Assembly: GCF_001577265.1 (NCBI RefSeq)
Contig: NZ_CP014517.1
Location: forward strand, 248,001-312,000
Length of the DNA: 64,000 nt
Origin: Variovorax sp. PAMC 28711
GTDB lineage: Bacteria > Pseudomonadota > Gammaproteobacteria > Burkholderiales > Burkholderiaceae_C
Direction: 5' to 3'
Under the pieces are notes generated by a model, which saw only the letters and a list, made by a program, of their open reading frames with translations, made no database searches and was not told the origin of the DNA. A program made the position numbers and the translations under genes. Position 1 is the stretch's first letter; each line of letters begins with the position of its first letter. This document shows positions 1-7,898 of the stretch, one piece after another.

Positions 1-1159
1 TCACTGCACCGGAGAAATTGATCTTCGGCTTCTCCGGTGGCTTGCCGTTCACCAGATCGACGCGCCGCGGGTCGGTAGCATTGAATGCCGCGCGCTTGGA
101 CGCGGCCAGCGTTTCGTTGTAGGACTGAACAAACGTCTTGGCAGCGGCCTGGCCTGCCTTGCCCATGCCGTTCTCGTCCAGACCGTAGCGCTCGCGGAAG
201 TCAGCACCTGCCTTGCGCGCACCGGAAAGATCAAAGCTCGCAGCCTTGCCGATGATCTCGCCGGCCGTGCCAACGAAGTCGACGATCGCCTTCAACTCAC
301 GCGCGCTTTGCGTCACGTAGTCGATCATGCCGGCCAGGGCGCGGCCGGTCGCTTCGGCGAAGGATTGAACGCCCGTGCTATTTCCGAGGCTTGTTGCGGC
401 CTGCTGAACGTTCAGGAACTCCTTTGCCGCGGTCACAAGGACTTCACTCAACGCATTGATCGCTGGCAAAAGGTCCGTGGCAATCGCGCTGGCGTACTGC
501 TTCAGTTGCGATTGAAGAACAGCCTGCTTGTCGAGGTAGTCATCGGCGAGCTTGATCTGCTCGGCGGTCAGGATGTTGGTGCGCCCTCCTTCCGCTTCCA
601 ACTCTTTGAAGACGCGCAACTGCTCAGCGCCAGACTTTCCGAAGAGGGCCATTGCGATGGCGACCTTTTCGGTGCCGTCAGCAAAGCCGTTCAGCGAGTT
701 GCCAACCTTCTCGAATTGGTCAGCCGCGCCGAGCTTCTTGAAGTCATCCAGACTGATACCGATGGCTTGAAGCGCAGCCCCGGCCGCCTTGCTTTCATCA
801 TCGACTCCGACCAGGTTCTTGGTCAGTTTGTTCATCGCGCCGGCAATGCTTTCGACGCTAATGCCGGCGCCATCTGCGATCGTGGCGAACGAAGCCAGGT
901 TTGCCGCGGTGTCGCCGGTCATTTCGGCCAGGTCCTGGAACTTTCCAGCACCCTCGAGCAGCTTGTTGAAGGCGGCGCTTGCAGCAATCGCGGCTCCGCC
1001 AAGCGCCACGATGGCGCCTGTGGATACGAGTGCTGCAGTGCGAATGTTCTCGCCAATCGCTTCACCGAAGCGGCGTGCATCGACCTCAGCTTTACTCAGG
1101 CCGCGCGTGTACTCCGCAGCATCGAGCCCGAGCTTGACGACGAGTTGACCGACTGCCAT
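1..1159 (-). CDS. Phage tail tape measure protein (N-terminal part)
   Basis: This is the first 386 codons of a tail-length protein; the reading frame is still open at the window edge. It begins MAVGQLVVKLGLDAAEY, the usual opening of siphovirus tape measure proteins, which act as a ruler inside the tail tube and as the DNA channel on injection. An Ala/Gly-rich hydrophobic stretch near residues 45-65 is followed by helical Ala/Lys-rich sequence. The ATG shares one base with the TAA of the preceding chaperone frame (TAATG), so the two are translationally coupled, as expected directly after G/GT genes. Position and N-terminus make the call firm; the full length is unknown. Confidence 0.9.
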   Translation of the reverse strand, partial: MAVGQLVVKLGLDAAEYTRGLSKAEVDARRFGEAIGENIRTAALVSTGAIVALGGAAIAASAAFNKLLEGAGKFQDLAEMTGDTAANLASFATIADGAGISVESIAGAMNKLTKNLVGVDDESKAAGAALQAIGISLDDFKKLGAADQFEKVGNSLNGFADGTEKVAIAMALFGKSGAEQLRVFKELEAEGGRTNILTAEQIKLADDYLDKQAVLQSQLKQYASAIATDLLPAINALSEVLVTAAKEFLNVQQAATSLGNSTGVQSFAEATGRALAGMIDYVTQSARELKAIVDFVGTAGEIIGKAASFDLSGARKAGADFRERYGLDENGMGKAGQAAAKTFVQSYNETLAASKRAAFNATDPRRVDLVNGKPPEKPKINFSGAV

Positions 1160-1425
1160 TACTTGCGCCCCTGCCCGAGCTTGCGAACGCCTGCACCTGC
1201 AAAGGACGCGATCTCATGCGCTGCGGTGTCGAGCTCTTGTTCCAGGCGCTTGTTGAACATGTCGAAGTCACTCATTCGGGTTTTATTGCCGTTGACCTGC
1301 GCCAGAAGGTTTGTCATCTGGATCAGTAGCAGCTCCAGCCTGCGAGGCCAGAGCGGGCCGCGAACCATCCACAGGGATAACTCGCGTTCCGTCATGTCAT
1401 TGACCGCCGAGAGCGGCCACCCCAT
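1159..1425 (-). CDS. Tail assembly chaperone, T part (made as a G-T frameshift fusion)
   Basis: This frame ends right before the tape measure gene and lies in the -1 frame relative to the upstream G-like gene. Although it has an internal ATG, it is probably expressed mainly as the C-terminal half of a fusion. The -1 frame is open back to a GGGAAAC heptamer at 1470-1476, and the sequence after the slip (RLTPRDRFKLDLAESMGWP) is typical of gpT-like domains. The predicted fusion is 214 residues (111 from G, 103 from this frame). G and GT proteins of lambda/HK97-like phages coat and fold the tape measure during tail assembly. Confidence 0.8.
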   Translation of the reverse strand: MGWPLSAVNDMTERELSLWMVRGPLWPRRLELLLIQMTNLLAQVNGNKTRMSDFDMFNKRLEQELDTAAHEIASFAGAGVRKLGQGRK

Positions 1426-1433
1426 CGACTCGG

Positions 1434-1802
1434 CTAGATCGAGCTTGAATCGGTCGCGGGGGGTGAGACGTTTCCCAGGTCGATCGCCTCGGCCTCAGTG
1501 GTTGCGTTCAACTTTTCGACGGCGCCATTGATGACACTGATCGCGCTGAGCGGCAGCCGGTTGATGGCGAACAGGTCTTCTGGGCTTTGCGGATCGAACA
1601 GCAACTCACCGCCTTCATCGCAGAGGACGCGAGCGATCGAGCGCGCGGCCTTCAGCTTCGGATCGGTGTCGTCGTTGAAAGACTCGATGTCGCCTACGGT
1701 CAGCGGCTTGACATAGACCGTGCCCCAGCCGTCAACCTCGATGGGCGAGGGTTTGGGGTTGGCGGTCGCCAGGATGCGGGCTTTGAGGTCGGCCTTGTTC
1801 AT
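1434..1802 (-). CDS. Tail assembly chaperone, G part
   Basis: A 122-residue acidic protein between the tail tube and tape measure genes, the standard place for the gpG chaperone. It starts MNKADLKARI; the start codon overlaps the end of the tail tube gene by one base. The slippery heptamer GGGAAAC lies in frame as G-GGA-AAC at codons 110-111, so a fraction of ribosomes should shift to -1 and make the GT fusion, while the rest stop 11 codons later. Assignment rests on position, size and the frameshift signal rather than on strong motifs. Confidence 0.8.
   Translation of the reverse strand: MNKADLKARILATANPKPSPIEVDGWGTVYVKPLTVGDIESFNDDTDPKLKAARSIARVLCDEGGELLFDPQSPEDLFAINRLPLSAISVINGAVEKLNATTEAEAIDLGNVSPPATDSSSI
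1470..1476 (-). promoter_or_regulatory. Programmed -1 ribosomal frameshift site (GGGAAAC)
   Basis: On the minus strand the heptamer GGGAAAC fits the X_XXY_YYZ rule in the frame of the upstream chaperone gene. It closely resembles the lambda G/T slippery site (GGGAAAG). The downstream -1 frame is open to the TAA at 1159-1161 and carries a T-type domain. I did not identify a stimulatory pseudoknot. Confidence 0.75.
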
Positions 1803-2452
1803 TAGGCCGCCAGCACGAAGACTTCACCGGTCAGCTTGAGCTGCGTAGAGCCGGTCCACACGCCTGACACAGCACCCGAGAAGCTGGACTGCTGGACGGA
1901 ACCGATCATGACGATCGTGCCGCCGCCGTTCGGGAATGTGATGCGAACAGCGACTTCGGTTCCCGCCTTCTTGGCGGCTGCGAATGCAGCCTGGACAGGA
2001 GTGTTCGGCGCGAAGTTGTAGTTCAGGGTAAGGGTGCCGCTGTCCGACAGACCCGTCTCGAACTCCTTGGCAGTCGAGCAGATCGTCGTGACTTCAATCT
2101 CGTCGGTCGTGCCGTCCTGCTGGTCAACCCCAGTCAGTTCGCAGAACGTTGTGTAGGTCAGCGGTGCAAAGGTGCCGCCGCTGACATAGGGCGTGTACCC
2201 GGTGGCGTCGACGCCAGCCAGTTCGAAGTCATCCGTGTCCGGGTTTTCGACTACATAGAGGTTGTCGTTGAGTTCGGTCATGCCAACAACGGCAGCGATG
2301 CGCCCGACTGTGCCGAGCGCGAGCCCGTGTGCAGTCGATGCCACCAGCGCCGGATCGGTCTGATCGACGTCCGTGATGGTTTTTGTGGAACCGACTCCGG
2401 TGCTCACTTGGAGCGATGAGCCTTGAAACTTCAGACGTTTGCCTGCGGCCAT
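1802..2452 (-). CDS. Major tail tube protein
   Basis: A 216-residue beta-rich protein rich in Thr, Gly and Ser, ending VFVLAA. It sits after the tail terminator gene and before the G/GT chaperones, the position of the tube subunit (gpV-like) in lambda/HK97-type phages. It would polymerise around the tape measure into the non-contractile tail tube. A terminator lies just upstream (2478-2500), so the gene may have its own promoter or rely on readthrough. There is no sign of an Ig-like C-terminal extension. Confidence 0.8.
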   Translation of the reverse strand: MAAGKRLKFQGSSLQVSTGVGSTKTITDVDQTDPALVASTAHGLALGTVGRIAAVVGMTELNDNLYVVENPDTDDFELAGVDATGYTPYVSGGTFAPLTYTTFCELTGVDQQDGTTDEIEVTTICSTAKEFETGLSDSGTLTLNYNFAPNTPVQAAFAAAKKAGTEVAVRITFPNGGGTIVMIGSVQQSSFSGAVSGVWTGSTQLKLTGEVFVLAA

Positions 2453-2477
2453 TTGGACCTTCTTTCTTTCGGGAATG

Positions 2478-2500
2478 AAAAAAGCCGCTCAAAAGCGGCT
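2478..2500 (-). terminator. Rho-independent terminator inside the late operon
   Basis: On the minus strand a perfect 6-bp stem AGCCGC/GCGGCT with a 6-nt loop is followed by a run of six T. It lies between the tail-completion gene and the tail tube gene. An intrinsic terminator inside a structural operon implies antitermination or deliberate reduction of downstream transcription. Confidence 0.75.
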
Positions 2501-2532
2501 GGTTGTGATTGCCCAAAGGGCGGAGGGGAAAC

Positions 2533-2934
2533 TTAGGGGGTGGACAGATAGACCACGTAATCGAGGCTCAAGCGGTTAGTCTTCGTCTCTGCGTCGAAGT
2601 CATCAAACTCGCCTTCCCAGACATAAAGCGGAAGCAGATCGCGCATCGCCGTGCGAACCGAATCGCCCAAGGTAGCGAAAGCGGTCGGGCCTTTCGACTC
2701 AAGATCAACTACATCGATCTGAACTCGGTAATCGGCCGTCTCCGGACCGCCATCCCCGCAGATGTCAAGGTTCGGCGAAGTGCTGACAAAGGTGTAGCGA
2801 ATAGACGGCCACACAGGCAAGGCCGGGAGTTGCGGGAAGGTGTTGCGGTAGATTCTTGCCTTACCGTCACCACCAGTAACAAGCGCTTTAAGCTTGTTCA
2901 CAATGACAAGGGCCACATCCGTTTTGTTCGTCAT
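2533..2934 (-). CDS. Tail completion/terminator protein (DUF3168-like)
   Basis: A 133-residue protein starting MTNKTDVALVIVNKL, encoded between the HK97 gp10-like gene and the tail tube gene. Size, position and the pattern of a short helical N-terminus followed by beta strands match DUF3168-type tail terminator proteins, which cap the tube and join it to the head. Its start overlaps the upstream gene by 4 nt (ATGA). It is followed by an intrinsic terminator. Confidence 0.7.
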   Translation of the reverse strand: MTNKTDVALVIVNKLKALVTGGDGKARIYRNTFPQLPALPVWPSIRYTFVSTSPNLDICGDGGPETADYRVQIDVVDLESKGPTAFATLGDSVRTAMRDLLPLYVWEGEFDDFDAETKTNRLSLDYVVYLSTP

Positions 2935-3473
2935 GCGTTGGCCTTCTTAAGCCGAGTCTCTATGCGATCCTTGATGGCTGCGACGGCTCTCTCTTTATTA
3001 AGGTCGTAGGCCGGACGAAGAAACGGCTGTGCAGCCATCTTCACGGTTCCGAACTCTATGAAATTCGCGTAGAAAAAGTCTCCGCTTGACACGTAGTTTT
3101 CCTTGCGCCCCAAAAGCTTTTTGGCGCGGTAGGTTTTGCCGCCGGATGTAACTGGAGCGATTGGGCCTTGAAGTTCCACAACCGCCGCTCTGGACTTGTT
3201 CGTGTATTTCTTCATTTCCCGGGTGGAAACAGTGACGATGTGCTCACTAGTCAGGCCCAAGCTTTCAGCCTTTGGCAACCGCTTTACCACAATGCCTTTT
3301 TTTAGTGCGCCGGTCTTTACTGGCGCATTCGCTTTAGCAGCGTCCCGGATCACCACAGCGCCGGCCGCAGTCGCAGCTCGAGCAATGCGGTTCACCATAT
3401 CTAGGTTCAACGTCTTGAGCCGTTCTCCTAGTTCGCGCAGACCGTCAACCTGAACCGTGACCGACTTAGCCAT
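2931..3473 (-). CDS. HK97 gp10-like head-tail/tail component
   Basis: A 180-residue basic protein. The N-terminus (VDGLRELGERLKTL) and the APVKTGALKKGI segment near residues 50-60 are hallmarks of the HK97 gp10 family, tail-completion or neck proteins of siphoviruses. It overlaps the upstream head-closure gene by 8 nt and the downstream tail terminator gene by 4 nt, so the connector genes form a tightly coupled translation unit. Confidence 0.8.
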   Translation of the reverse strand: MAKSVTVQVDGLRELGERLKTLNLDMVNRIARAATAAGAVVIRDAAKANAPVKTGALKKGIVVKRLPKAESLGLTSEHIVTVSTREMKKYTNKSRAAVVELQGPIAPVTSGGKTYRAKKLLGRKENYVSSGDFFYANFIEFGTVKMAAQPFLRPAYDLNKERAVAAIKDRIETRLKKANA

Positions 3474-3792
3474 CGTTCTGCCCCGTCACGCAAACCAGAT
3501 CGACGTACTCGCGGCCTTGCTGGTCAGGCAACACCTGCTCGAGCTGGTAGACCAAGCCACGGTGCAACAGGCGGCAGGTCTGGTCGATGTCTTCCCTGTA
3601 GCGGAGGCGGATCGATGCCTTCGTGGTGCCGACCTGCACTTCATTGCGGATGGCTTCGGCACCTGTCGTGTTGCGGAAGTTCGCCCACAGAGTGGCGAGC
3701 AAGACCCACGTCACGATTTCACCGCCGAGCGGGTCGTCCACGATGGTGCGTTTCTCTATCGTCACGCGTCGGTCAAGCGCACCGATGTTCAT
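3466..3792 (-). CDS. Head-tail adaptor / head closure protein
   Basis: A 108-residue protein starting MNIGALDRRVTIEKR, with a tryptophan-containing segment (TLWANF) and a VGTTKASIRLRYRED strand pattern. These are typical of phage head-tail joining (SPP1 gp16/HK97 gp7-like) stopper proteins. It lies directly after the gp6-like connector, sharing one base of the start/stop junction. Function is inferred from family resemblance and order. Confidence 0.8.
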   Translation of the reverse strand: MNIGALDRRVTIEKRTIVDDPLGGEIVTWVLLATLWANFRNTTGAEAIRNEVQVGTTKASIRLRYREDIDQTCRLLHRGLVYQLEQVLPDQQGREYVDLVCVTGQNDG

Positions 3793-4286
3793 CAGACACC
3801 CAAGCCCGCACGGAGCGGAAACAGCACGTACCCGGAGCCGTTGGGCATCTGCGTTGCCGTGACGCCCGTCACCACGTCCTGCCGGTTTTCGAACAGGTGC
3901 CCGAGGATGAGTAGTGCGCCGGCTTCGAAGAGCGGCCAGCGTTCAACATCTTCCTTGCTGATGCCAGCGTAGGTTTCCCAAGCCGCCGTTCGCGCCTGGC
4001 GATATGCCTCGCAGGCGTAGTCACGGGCGGCGCAGCGCGCGCCATGGTCTTCGATGGCATCGGCCGCAGTGATCGCGTCGGCATAAGCCGCGCCGGCAGC
4101 CGTCAGCGAAGCTGGGACGGCAAGGATCGCAGCACTCAGCGACGCGGCATCGACGAACACGCGCCGATTGATGAATTGGGCAGCCGCCTTTTCGGCTGCG
4201 TCGAGCTTGCCCTGCACTTGGTCGTCGGGATAGTCCGACTCCAGACGCAAGTGCGCTTTCGCGGTGGGCAAGTCGATGAGGCTCAC
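3792..4286 (-). CDS. Head-tail connector protein (gp6-like)
   Basis: A 164-residue helical protein starting MSLIDLPTAKAHLRLES, the characteristic opening of HK97 gp6-like connectors that dock beneath the portal. An Ala-rich middle (residues about 55-100) looks like an insertion compared with the roughly 100-residue family core; the family-like C-terminal helix (FEAGALLILGHLFENRQ) follows. It overlaps the upstream small gene by 4 nt. Confidence 0.8.
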   Translation of the reverse strand: MSLIDLPTAKAHLRLESDYPDDQVQGKLDAAEKAAAQFINRRVFVDAASLSAAILAVPASLTAAGAAYADAITAADAIEDHGARCAARDYACEAYRQARTAAWETYAGISKEDVERWPLFEAGALLILGHLFENRQDVVTGVTATQMPNGSGYVLFPLRAGLGV

Positions 4287-4474
4287 TGCTTGGCTTTCTT
4301 CACAGTTTTCGCCGCAGGAGCAGGCGCAGCGGCAGGAGCCGCGGCCTCACTGTCTGCGCTGTCTTCCTTCACCGCCACGGCAGCGCCGGAGTCGATGAAG
4401 TGCTGGCCCCGAAAGCTGTCCATCAGGACAACCGTCCCGGCGCGCGGGTCTGGCTTATTGAATTTAATCAACAT
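4283..4474 (-). CDS. Small Ala-rich phage protein between capsid and connector
   Basis: A 63-residue protein starting MLIKFNKPDPRAG. The start was chosen because an AAGGAG ribosome site lies a few bases before it; a longer in-frame version would begin inside the upstream terminator. The N-terminal half looks folded, and the C-terminal half is an Ala/Pro/Lys tail. Small proteins of this kind after the capsid gene are often head fibre or decoration proteins, but I cannot assign a role. Confidence 0.6.
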   Translation of the reverse strand: MLIKFNKPDPRAGTVVLMDSFRGQHFIDSGAAVAVKEDSADSEAAAPAAAPAPAAKTVKKAKQ

Positions 4475-4492
4475 GTTTTTCTCCTTGGATGG

Positions 4493-4514
4493 AAAAGGCC
4501 CGCCGAAGCGGGCC
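4493..4514 (-). terminator. Rho-independent terminator after the capsid gene
   Basis: On the minus strand a perfect 7-bp stem GGCCCGC/GCGGGCC with a 4-nt loop is followed by TTTT. It lies 20 bases after the capsid stop codon. Attenuation here would favour capsid mRNA over downstream connector mRNA. Confidence 0.75.
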
Positions 4515-4535
4515 TGTTGCATGGAGCGTGATCGA

Positions 4536-5726
4536 TCAGGCCACGTTGCCGAAGTCGCCGTAAATGAAGGCTTCCGGGCGATACACCGCGAGAGCCAGAC
4601 GCTCTTCCGCGAGGATAGTGACCATGTTCTTCACGAAGTCGTCTTCGTTTTCGGTTGCAACTTCGACGCGCGCTTCCCAGCGGTCGAACACTTGCGCGCC
4701 GAGGCGGAATGCACCGGTCAGAAACTTGTCCACGGCGATTGCTTGCGTCTCGACCACCGGCAGGTTCCACAGGCTGGCGCCGATGCTGCCCTGCGGGTTG
4801 CCGATGATGTAGCGACCGGTCGTGTCTTTCAGCAGTTCAATGCGAGCCCAATCGATCGGGTGCATCACGATGCCGGTGGCTGGGTACTCCGCAAGGAACG
4901 CCTGCAACATCGCGAGGCGGATGTTGTCGATGTTCGTTTCGGTGCCAGCCGGATCGAAAGGAGCCGAGAACGCCGTTGCCTGCGGGATGATGCCCAGCAG
5001 GTTTGCGCCGGTGCCGTTGCCGTTGAGCAGTTGCAGCTCTTCGGCAAAGCGAAGACCGTAGCGAAGGCGGCCGTCGATCATGCTTGCCAGCTGCGAGGCA
5101 TCGTCCAAGATCTGGCGCGAGGCCTTCACGAAGTGAGCGATGACCTTGGCGCCGGTCTGGATCAGGTCGTACTTCAGCGTCGACTCGGGCTTCTTCGCCG
5201 CCTCTGCCACGGTAGCCGCGTTGTTCGTGAAGCCGGTTTCCTTCACGTACTCCAGCGTGTTGCCATCCATGCGGCCGGGCGTGATGAGGTCACGAACGGT
5301 CATGCGGCGCTCAGGCGGGGTGATGACTCCACCGATGCGCGTCGGGCTGACGTTGTCGCCAGCCGAGCCGTCAGCGTCGGTGGTGAGCGACGTGATCGCA
5401 GCCTTGATGGTCATGTCAACGCGACCACGCGGGCGGGTCTGGCCGGCGAAGGCCTTCCACTGGTCGGTGCCGACAAACTGCTCGCCAAGCGACTGGTGCT
5501 GAACATCGCCGCCTGCGCCGTTGGCTTCGATCTTCGCCAGGGCTTGCTCTGCGTTTTGCAGGCTAGCTTGCAGTTCGCCGTGCTTCAACAGCAGGCCGTC
5601 CACCTTGGCGACGACTTCCTTGTTTTGCTCGGAGTTTTTGGCGAAGACCTCGGCTTGTGCCTTGATCTGGTCGCTGACTTTCGTCAGGCTGGAGTTGATG
5701 ACTTCTACGTCTTTTTCGATGGACAT
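4536..5726 (-). CDS. Major capsid protein, HK97 fold
   Basis: A 396-residue protein. Residues 1-75 are a Lys/Glu/Gln-rich coiled coil, the delta (scaffold) domain of HK97-type capsid precursors, which the adjacent protease removes. The rest shows family features such as the segment ITPPERRMTVRDLI near 135, LNGNGTGANLLGI near 235 and the RWEARVEVATENEDDF strand near 350. Order after portal and protease fits. It is followed by an intrinsic terminator. Confidence 0.95.
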   Translation of the reverse strand: MSIEKDVEVINSSLTKVSDQIKAQAEVFAKNSEQNKEVVAKVDGLLLKHGELQASLQNAEQALAKIEANGAGGDVQHQSLGEQFVGTDQWKAFAGQTRPRGRVDMTIKAAITSLTTDADGSAGDNVSPTRIGGVITPPERRMTVRDLITPGRMDGNTLEYVKETGFTNNAATVAEAAKKPESTLKYDLIQTGAKVIAHFVKASRQILDDASQLASMIDGRLRYGLRFAEELQLLNGNGTGANLLGIIPQATAFSAPFDPAGTETNIDNIRLAMLQAFLAEYPATGIVMHPIDWARIELLKDTTGRYIIGNPQGSIGASLWNLPVVETQAIAVDKFLTGAFRLGAQVFDRWEARVEVATENEDDFVKNMVTILAEERLALAVYRPEAFIYGDFGNVA

Positions 5727-5744
5727 GATGTACCTCTGGAGTGT

Positions 5745-6614
5745 TTAAGTAGCGGAAAGGAGAGATGCGGCGAGAGCCGCGGTGCTGCTGAAAGAATCGG
5801 GCGCGAGCTCGATTCGTCCGGTGGGATCACCCTCACCGCTGCCAGCCGGATCACCCGCACTGGACTTGATTTCACTGATAAGGCGCATGGCCTCGGACTT
5901 CGGCATACCGCTCGCACGCAGACCCGCTTCGATGCGGCGCGCTGCAGACGCGGTGGCTTTGCCCGAGCCCTTTTCAATCTGGTCGGATGGAAGCAGTTCA
6001 TCGGCGAACCCGCCTTCGACAGCAGCCTCGCCGCCGATCCATGTTTCCGAGTCCATCAACTTCGCCATTGCCTTGGATTCGGCGCCGGTACGGGCGGCAT
6101 AAATGCTCGCCATGGCATCGTCGAAAGGCTTGAGCGTGTCGGCGACTTCGGTCAGGTCGTTGCGGTTGCCGATCGCCATCACCCAGGCGTTGTGGATCAT
6201 GAGAAAGCCGGCGCGTGCAATCTGCACCTTGTCGCCAGCCATTGCGATGACCGAGGCGGCCGATGCAGCCAAGCCGAGCACCTTCACGGTGACTTCGCCG
6301 TCATGCTCGCGCAAGAGGTTGTAGATCGCCAGGCCTTCGAACATGTCGCCGCCTGGGCTGTTCACGTTCACGGTGACCGGGCCTTTGCCCATCGCGCGCA
6401 AGGCACTCGCCACGCGCTTCGCAGTGACTCCCTCGCCGCTCCAGTAGTCGTATCCGATGACGTCATAGACGCTGATGGACCGATCCACTTCGCTGTCTGC
6501 CGCTGCCGCCCGAACGCCCGAATTCCATCGGTCCAGCGCGCGGGGTTGAACCTGGCTGCTGACGCCCGCGCAGGGGCGACCCTCCGGCGCACCCGGAAGT
6601 GATTTGATAGTCAT
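5745..6614 (-). CDS. ClpP-like prohead maturation protease
   Basis: A 289-residue head protease of the ClpP/SppA fold that cleaves the capsid delta domain. NSPGGDMFEGLAIYN lies at residues 85-99, the nucleophile region GLAASAAS places Ser118 as the likely catalytic serine, MIHNAW gives His141, and an Asp in LKPFDDAM completes the triad. It lies between portal and capsid, the classic order. A C-terminal extension of about 90 residues after the protease core is low in recognisable motifs and may act in prohead targeting. Confidence 0.92.
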   Translation of the reverse strand: MTIKSLPGAPEGRPCAGVSSQVQPRALDRWNSGVRAAAADSEVDRSISVYDVIGYDYWSGEGVTAKRVASALRAMGKGPVTVNVNSPGGDMFEGLAIYNLLREHDGEVTVKVLGLAASAASVIAMAGDKVQIARAGFLMIHNAWVMAIGNRNDLTEVADTLKPFDDAMASIYAARTGAESKAMAKLMDSETWIGGEAAVEGGFADELLPSDQIEKGSGKATASAARRIEAGLRASGMPKSEAMRLISEIKSSAGDPAGSGEGDPTGRIELAPDSFSSTAALAASLLSAT

Positions 6615-6617
6615 CGG

Positions 6618-7898
6618 TCAGTCCTTCTTTTCGTCGGAAAAGCCCAGGAGCGCGCGCAAAGCGGCTCGGGCCTGGATCACCTCTGTGGGCGCACCGATTG
6701 CGTCCAAGGTGGTCATGGCGGCTTGCACGGTCAAGACCGCTGCATTGCCGCCCATGGGTTCTCTGTCTTCAAGTTCGCGGATTTCGTCTCGGCTCAAGAT
6801 GCCGTTGTTGACCATCGCGCCATAGAACGCGGCGCGGCCTGCGCTGTCTGCGCGCAACAAGCCTTCGACCGCGAATTTCGGGTAGTAGCGCGTCCGTTCC
6901 GCAGGTGTCAGCAAATCCTTGCTGATGGCTTGTTCGATACGCTTGAGCCAAGGGCCAAGAGTGAACGTCAGGAAGCCGATCATCTGTTGTTCGATACCCG
7001 TCCCCCAGCTCGTGGACTTCTCGGTGTGGCCGACCATCCAAGGCGGCACCCGAAACCAGCGGCAGATCGCTTCCACAGAAAAAGAGCGCGACTCGAGCAG
7101 CTGGGCATCGGAGGGCTTGATGCCCAGCGTTCCGACATCGGTCCCGCCTTCCAGCAGGGGGGCCTCACCGCGTTCGATAGTGCCCAGCAGATTGCGCTTG
7201 AACTCCGCGCGCTGTTCGGGCTTCAGGAACGCGGTCATCTTGTAGTAGATGGTCTGCAGCATCCCGTTCTTGAACGTCTTAGCCGCGGCCTTCTCTGCTG
7301 CTATGGCGCTACCGAAGACCTTGGCGCCGTAGCTCACTACGGAGACGCCATTGATGCCGTCGAGCGTGAACCCTGGAATCATCCAGATGCGGTCCTCCGG
7401 GATCTGGCGCATCACACCGTTTGATCGCGGGTAGTTGTAGACCTTCCGCCCGCTGCCGTTGCGATTCACCACCAACTTGTCCGGGTCCAAGAAAACCAGC
7501 CCAACAAGCTTCGAGCCAACATAGAGTTTCTCGGCACGGCCGGCGCCGCGGAGCAGCATCGCAGCGACCATCGCTTCCCAGAAGACGGAAGCGGTCGAGT
7601 CGGCGTTCGGCTGGTCATGAATGACGAACTGAAGCGCGTGCTGGCTGGCAAGCTTCTTGCCGGTGGTCGTCTTCTCGTACATCGACAGCGGAAGCGTGGC
7701 AATGGTTTCGGAGATCAGGCGCACGCACGACCAGACCGCATCCACCTGCATCACCGTGCGCGGCGTGACGGCAACGCCCGTCTCCACATCGTTTACGCGG
7801 TCGTACAGCTCGGAATCGCGCAGCGAAAACGAACGCACCCAGCCGTCGATAGCTGCGCGGACGCGGCTCACGACGCCTTTGGGTTTGTTGATCTTCAT
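6618..7898 (-). CDS. Portal protein, HK97 family
   Basis: A 426-residue portal subunit that forms the dodecameric DNA gate of the capsid. Sequence features of HK97 portals include VWSCVRLISETIATLPLSMY near residues 55-75 and FRVPPWMVG with the downstream EQQMIGFLTFTLGPWLKRIE around 285-325. It overlaps the large terminase by 4 nt (ATGA) and ends 3 nt before the protease gene. Confidence 0.95.
   Translation of the reverse strand: MKINKPKGVVSRVRAAIDGWVRSFSLRDSELYDRVNDVETGVAVTPRTVMQVDAVWSCVRLISETIATLPLSMYEKTTTGKKLASQHALQFVIHDQPNADSTASVFWEAMVAAMLLRGAGRAEKLYVGSKLVGLVFLDPDKLVVNRNGSGRKVYNYPRSNGVMRQIPEDRIWMIPGFTLDGINGVSVVSYGAKVFGSAIAAEKAAAKTFKNGMLQTIYYKMTAFLKPEQRAEFKRNLLGTIERGEAPLLEGGTDVGTLGIKPSDAQLLESRSFSVEAICRWFRVPPWMVGHTEKSTSWGTGIEQQMIGFLTFTLGPWLKRIEQAISKDLLTPAERTRYYPKFAVEGLLRADSAGRAAFYGAMVNNGILSRDEIRELEDREPMGGNAAVLTVQAAMTTLDAIGAPTEVIQARAALRALLGFSDEKKD

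Noticed and set aside
4044..6602. 852-codon open frame on the plus strand opposite the capsid/protease genes
   Set aside because: It runs antisense to clear capsid, connector and protease genes; its Arg/His/Ala-rich composition is what the complementary strand of G+C-rich genes gives.
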